A DNA stretch of 19,538 bases, taken from assembly GCA_903854305.1 (NCBI GenBank), contig CAINWC010000394.1, positions 1 to 19,538 on the forward strand, read 5' to 3'. The stretch is from an uncultured Pseudomonadota bacterium. Lineage in GTDB: Bacteria > Pseudomonadota > Gammaproteobacteria > Burkholderiales > Methylophilaceae. The position numbers were made by a program, and so were the translations under genes. The notes beneath the pieces were generated by a model that was not told the DNA's origin, made no database searches, and saw only the letters and a list, made by a program, of their open reading frames with translations. Each line of letters begins with the position of its first letter. Position 1 is the first letter of the stretch. Below, one piece after another: positions 17,109-19,538 of this stretch.

Positions 17109-17624
17109 ATGAATAATTTATTAAAAAAATCGTTATTACCTATCGTCATTATAACCTTGCTAGCTTTTTTGGGATTTCAGTTGAGTAACAAATCAGCCGC
17201 GCCTAACGTGACATTTACCACCATTGATGGCAAAAAAATCGCAATGGCTGATTTAAAGGGCAAAGTAGTATTGGTGAATTTTTGGGCGACTGACTGCCCT
17301 GGCTGCGTTAAAGAGATGCCTGCGTTAGTGGATACTTACAATCAATACAGTAAAAAAGGTTTTGAAATTATTGCCGTAGCCATGCCTTACGATCCGCCTG
17401 CACAAGTACTTAATTATACAAAACAAAAAGCTTTGCCCTTCCCTGTGATGCATGACGGCTTATCGGAAGTCACGGAGAAGTTTGGTGGCATTAACCTCAC
17501 ACCTACGACTTATATTTTTGATAAACAAGGTCACTTATTACGGCGCACCATTGGCAATATAGACTTTACAGATTTGAATCTGATACTCAACAAAGAATTA
17601 AATAACACAAAGGTAGACGCTTAA
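17109..17624 (+). CDS. Membrane-anchored TlpA-family thioredoxin-like protein
   Basis: Periplasmic thiol-disulfide protein held by an N-terminal helix (about 7-26, preceded by two lysines). The thioredoxin fold follows, with VVLVNFWAT, the active site Cys63-Pro-Gly-Cys66 (preceded by Asp rather than the common Trp) and the cis-proline loop in LTPTTYIF. At 171 residues it fits TlpA/ResA/CcmG relatives. Such proteins usually reduce disulfides in cytochrome c apoproteins or copper-centre assembly proteins; which one applies is not shown. Its stop overlaps the ATG of the next gene by one base (TAATG), so translation of the two is probably coupled. Confidence 0.9.
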   Translation: MNNLLKKSLLPIVIITLLAFLGFQLSNKSAAPNVTFTTIDGKKIAMADLKGKVVLVNFWATDCPGCVKEMPALVDTYNQYSKKGFEIIAVAMPYDPPAQVLNYTKQKALPFPVMHDGLSEVTEKFGGINLTPTTYIFDKQGHLLRRTIGNIDFTDLNLILNKELNNTKVDA

Positions 17625-18034
17625 TGTTGTGGATAAAAGCTTTGCATATTATTTTCGTCACCAGCTGGTTTGCTGGGCTATTTTACTTGCCAAGATTATT
17701 TGTGAATCATGCCATGGTGACAGATAACGCAACCTCTGATCGATTAAAATTGATGGAGCGTAAGTTGTATCGATTTATGTTTCCGCTTGCCCTGTCAGCT
17801 GTTGGGTTCGGCCTTTGGTTATGGTTAAGTTATGGTGTTACAGGACATTGGATGCATGCCAAATTATCATTTGTTGCCTTATTGGTGGCATACCACTTTT
17901 ATTGCGGGAAATTATTAAATGACTTTAAGCAGGATAAAAATCAACATAGCCATATCTGGTATCGCTGGTTTAACGAGCTACCAGTAATCGTGCTGTGTTT
18001 TATCGTCATTCTCGTGGTCGTAAAACCTTTTTGA
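17624..18034 (+). CDS. hemJ: HemJ/CopD-like four-helix membrane protein, probable protoporphyrinogen IX oxidase
   Basis: Resembles the HemJ family (UPF0093, often labelled CopD family), which oxidises protoporphyrinogen IX to protoporphyrin IX in haem synthesis. Four hydrophobic helices lie at about 4-25, 49-70, 75-98 and 117-134. Conserved features match the family: KALHIIFVTSWFAGLFYLPR at the N-terminus with His8 and Arg24, LMERKLYRFM, HAKL in the third helix, and IWYRWFNE before the last helix. The length of 136 is typical. The ATG overlaps the tlpA stop by one base. Whether this is the cell's main enzyme depends on whether hemG or hemY exists elsewhere; a simple CopD-like role is the alternative. 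Confidence 0.75.
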   Translation: MLWIKALHIIFVTSWFAGLFYLPRLFVNHAMVTDNATSDRLKLMERKLYRFMFPLALSAVGFGLWLWLSYGVTGHWMHAKLSFVALLVAYHFYCGKLLNDFKQDKNQHSHIWYRWFNELPVIVLCFIVILVVVKPF

Positions 18035-18063
18035 GGCCAAGTTTGGAATAACGCATTTACGTC

Positions 18064-18831
18064 ATGGATATTTTTAACTCTCAGTGGCTACTCAACATGC
18101 TGGCCAAATCCAGTAAAACGCCACAGGGCCGCATACTTAGTTTGTTTGATATTTTAGCCGACTGGATACAAGCGCCCAATATACAGCTAGACATCAAGAG
18201 TAACAGTATCCCTAGTCAACAACTCATTGCCTTTTGTACCGCACAAGCCAAAGCCTGTGGTGCAGAAAACCCAGCCATGCTAGCCGAGCATATCGTGCTG
18301 ATTGCTAAAAATGCAGCTCAACAAGAAATCAATCAACCTGGTTGCAACAGTTTGGCGCATGCAAAGAAAGCAGCGAATGCGCTTATATTGGCGCAAACAC
18401 AGAAAGAATGGTTCTTTTCAGACATTACAATTTCAAAACATGCGGTTTATACGATTGCTGTTAGTGTTTTTCTACTGATTGGCGCCGTAGCGCTATGGCT
18501 ACCAAACCTCATGCAAAACAATCACCCTCAAACAACAATCGCCAGCAGTAATGCTGCCAATGTGTTGCTGGCCGCTACGCCAACTCAAGCCAGCGTAGGT
18601 ATTTCAGCACACGATGCAGCGGCCATGTATGCAAAGTTCGAGCAAATGCGTAACGGCACCTGCCAATTTCCTGAAGCGATTCAAATTCCCGATAAAGACA
18701 AAAAGATTTATCTGGAAAATGTAGTGGGCGGGAAGCTGCCAACAGATATACATGATTTAGCTATAGCTAATGCCTATTTAGAAAAAGTGCGATGTAATTT
18801 CACGCCAATGTTAATGGCACATTCAAAGTAA
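18064..18831 (+). CDS. Unrecognised single-span membrane protein with TetR C-terminal-like N-terminal domain
   Basis: No family assignment is certain. Residues about 18-115 are helical and read like the ligand-binding half of TetR-type regulators (GRILSLFDILADWI, then ACGAENPAMLAEHIVLIAKNA and a helix rich in Ala and Lys), but there is no room for the N-terminal helix-turn-helix: the ORF begins 29 bp after hemJ and its first helix is already past that point. One transmembrane helix follows (about 127-147), then an Ala/Thr/Ser-rich linker and a small C-terminal domain with Cys200 and Cys244. Positive charges suggest that the N-terminal part is cytoplasmic and the C-terminal part periplasmic. 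No Shine-Dalgarno is evident; Met12 is an alternative start. It is probably the last gene of the tlpA-hemJ operon. Confidence 0.7.
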   Translation: MDIFNSQWLLNMLAKSSKTPQGRILSLFDILADWIQAPNIQLDIKSNSIPSQQLIAFCTAQAKACGAENPAMLAEHIVLIAKNAAQQEINQPGCNSLAHAKKAANALILAQTQKEWFFSDITISKHAVYTIAVSVFLLIGAVALWLPNLMQNNHPQTTIASSNAANVLLAATPTQASVGISAHDAAAMYAKFEQMRNGTCQFPEAIQIPDKDKKIYLENVVGGKLPTDIHDLAIANAYLEKVRCNFTPMLMAHSK

Positions 18832-18866
18832 CGTTTTAAGACCAATCCAACAGTCTTATCCTATAA

Positions 18867-18907
18867 AAAAATAGCGCCAACGTAATAAATGCGTGGGCAC
18901 TATTTTT
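18867..18907. terminator. Bidirectional rho-independent terminator
   Basis: Arms 18867-18882 and 18892-18907 pair at 14 of 16 positions around a 9-base loop. The AAAAATAG/CTATTTTT base gives a T-run on either strand. It sits between the end of the tlpA cluster (+) and the end of the SRPBCC gene (-), so it can serve both. Confidence 0.8.
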
Positions 18908-18953
18908 ATAAAGCGAACTAAATTAAAAGTCTGACTTGCTAAATATTCTGCAA

Positions 18954-19460
18954 TTACTCTAATATTTTTTTCAAGTTATTTAAACCGCCATCGTAAACAC
19001 CACCGATGGTGTCTGATGCTGTTTTTTCGTCAGCAGGTGCTTTAGGTAAAAAACTACCTTCCCAAACCACTACTGACTTATCAGCGCCGTTAGTGTACAC
19101 ATGCAAGGTTGAAGCATAGGCTGTGACTGGCAATACACTGTCTACAATGATGTAGCTCATCGTTTTGTTTTTTGCATTATAAGCAGTTAGCTGCTCATTA
19201 ATTTTTCCGCCATCTTGCAAGGTAAGTGAACGCTTAGCGCCTTTTTTACCATCAACACCCGCAGTAATTTCTGTTTTAGCAACTGCTGGATGCCAAGCCC
19301 CTAAATCTGAAAATTTAGAAATTTTATCCCACACTTTTGTGGCTGGCGCATTAATGTTCACAGACTTAATGACATAGAGTGAAGCAGACTCTGCAGCAGT
19401 TGCTTCTGCAGCAAAACCAAAAGCAACCAAAGATAATGTGATTAACAATTTACTCATCAT
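18954..19460 (-). CDS. Secreted SRPBCC (START-like) protein, MxaD-like
   Basis: Periplasmic protein of the polyketide cyclase/START-like superfamily. A signal peptide of about 22 residues ends in ATA-AES. The mature part has the typical opening VNINAPATKVWDKIS, then GAWHPAV, LTLQDGG and SVLPVTAYASTLHV, which resemble MxaD, the 17-kDa periplasmic factor of methanol oxidation in methylotrophs. The ribosome site AGGAGA stands before two adjacent ATGs (19460, 19457); either could be used. No other methanol-oxidation gene is in the window. Superfamily and export are secure; the MxaD role is inference from likeness and from the probable methylotroph host. Confidence 0.82.
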   Translation of the reverse strand: MMSKLLITLSLVAFGFAAEATAAESASLYVIKSVNINAPATKVWDKISKFSDLGAWHPAVAKTEITAGVDGKKGAKRSLTLQDGGKINEQLTAYNAKNKTMSYIIVDSVLPVTAYASTLHVYTNGADKSVVVWEGSFLPKAPADEKTASDTIGGVYDGGLNNLKKILE

Positions 19461-19538
19461 AACTCTCCTAAAATAGACAATTCGGTATATATAAAAAATG
19501 CCATCATATTGCGTCTAAAAAACCAATAATAGTGTTTA

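Noticed and set aside
16961..17149. 62-codon open frame on the minus strand across the oxidase/tlpA divergent region
   Set aside because: It is antisense to the start of tlpA; its hydrophobic stretch is partly the mirror of the tlpA membrane helix, with no independent support.

Overview
The window looks like ordinary chromosome of an AT-leaning betaproteobacterium, most likely a methylotroph of the Methylophilaceae (Methylotenera-like). This is an inference from gene content: ppiB next to lpxH, ribH-nusB, phoB-phoR, a very large DUF3683/FAD/Fe-S oxidase, an OFA-family (oxalate/formate) transporter and a periplasmic MxaD-like SRPBCC protein. I see no rRNA, tRNA, CRISPR array, insertion sequence, integrase or phage gene. 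No gene-free stretch exceeds 300 bases; the longest gaps are about 200-220 bp and lie in front of the PP2C phosphatase gene, between the transporter and phoB, and between the large oxidase and tlpA.

Layout. 70-3413 (+): envelope and folding genes, namely a periplasmic L,D-transpeptidase-like protein, tandem periplasmic and cytosolic cyclophilins, and the lipid A enzyme LpxH. 3431-6782 (-): a signalling block transcribed PP2C phosphatase, FHA protein (overlapping genes), then a GAF/HD-GYP c-di-GMP phosphodiesterase. 6983-8010 (-): ribH and nusB with a 4-bp ATGA overlap. 8091-9767 (-): MFS transporter. 9984-12880 (+): phoB, phoR and an unrecognised lipoprotein. 13017-16886 (-): a single 1289-residue flavin/iron-sulfur oxidoreductase. 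17109-18831 (+): a tight cluster of a membrane-anchored TlpA thioredoxin, a HemJ/CopD-like four-helix membrane protein and an unusual membrane protein. 18954-19460 (-): a secreted MxaD-like SRPBCC protein.

How the parts relate. PhoB-PhoR is the phosphate-starvation system. Three TGTCA-type half sites spaced exactly 11 bp apart lie 87-115 bp upstream of phoB, which suggests autoregulation. The PP2C/FHA pair is the reader and eraser side of Ser/Thr phosphorylation with no kinase in view, next to a c-di-GMP hydrolase.

The items most worth a second look are: the last gene of the tlpA-hemJ cluster, whose N-terminal half resembles a TetR ligand-binding domain without the DNA-binding domain and is followed by a membrane helix and a two-cysteine C-terminal domain; the PP2C phosphatase, in which the usually conserved Asp of the GDSR motif is Tyr; the long insertion inside the HD-GYP domain; and the phoB upstream repeats.
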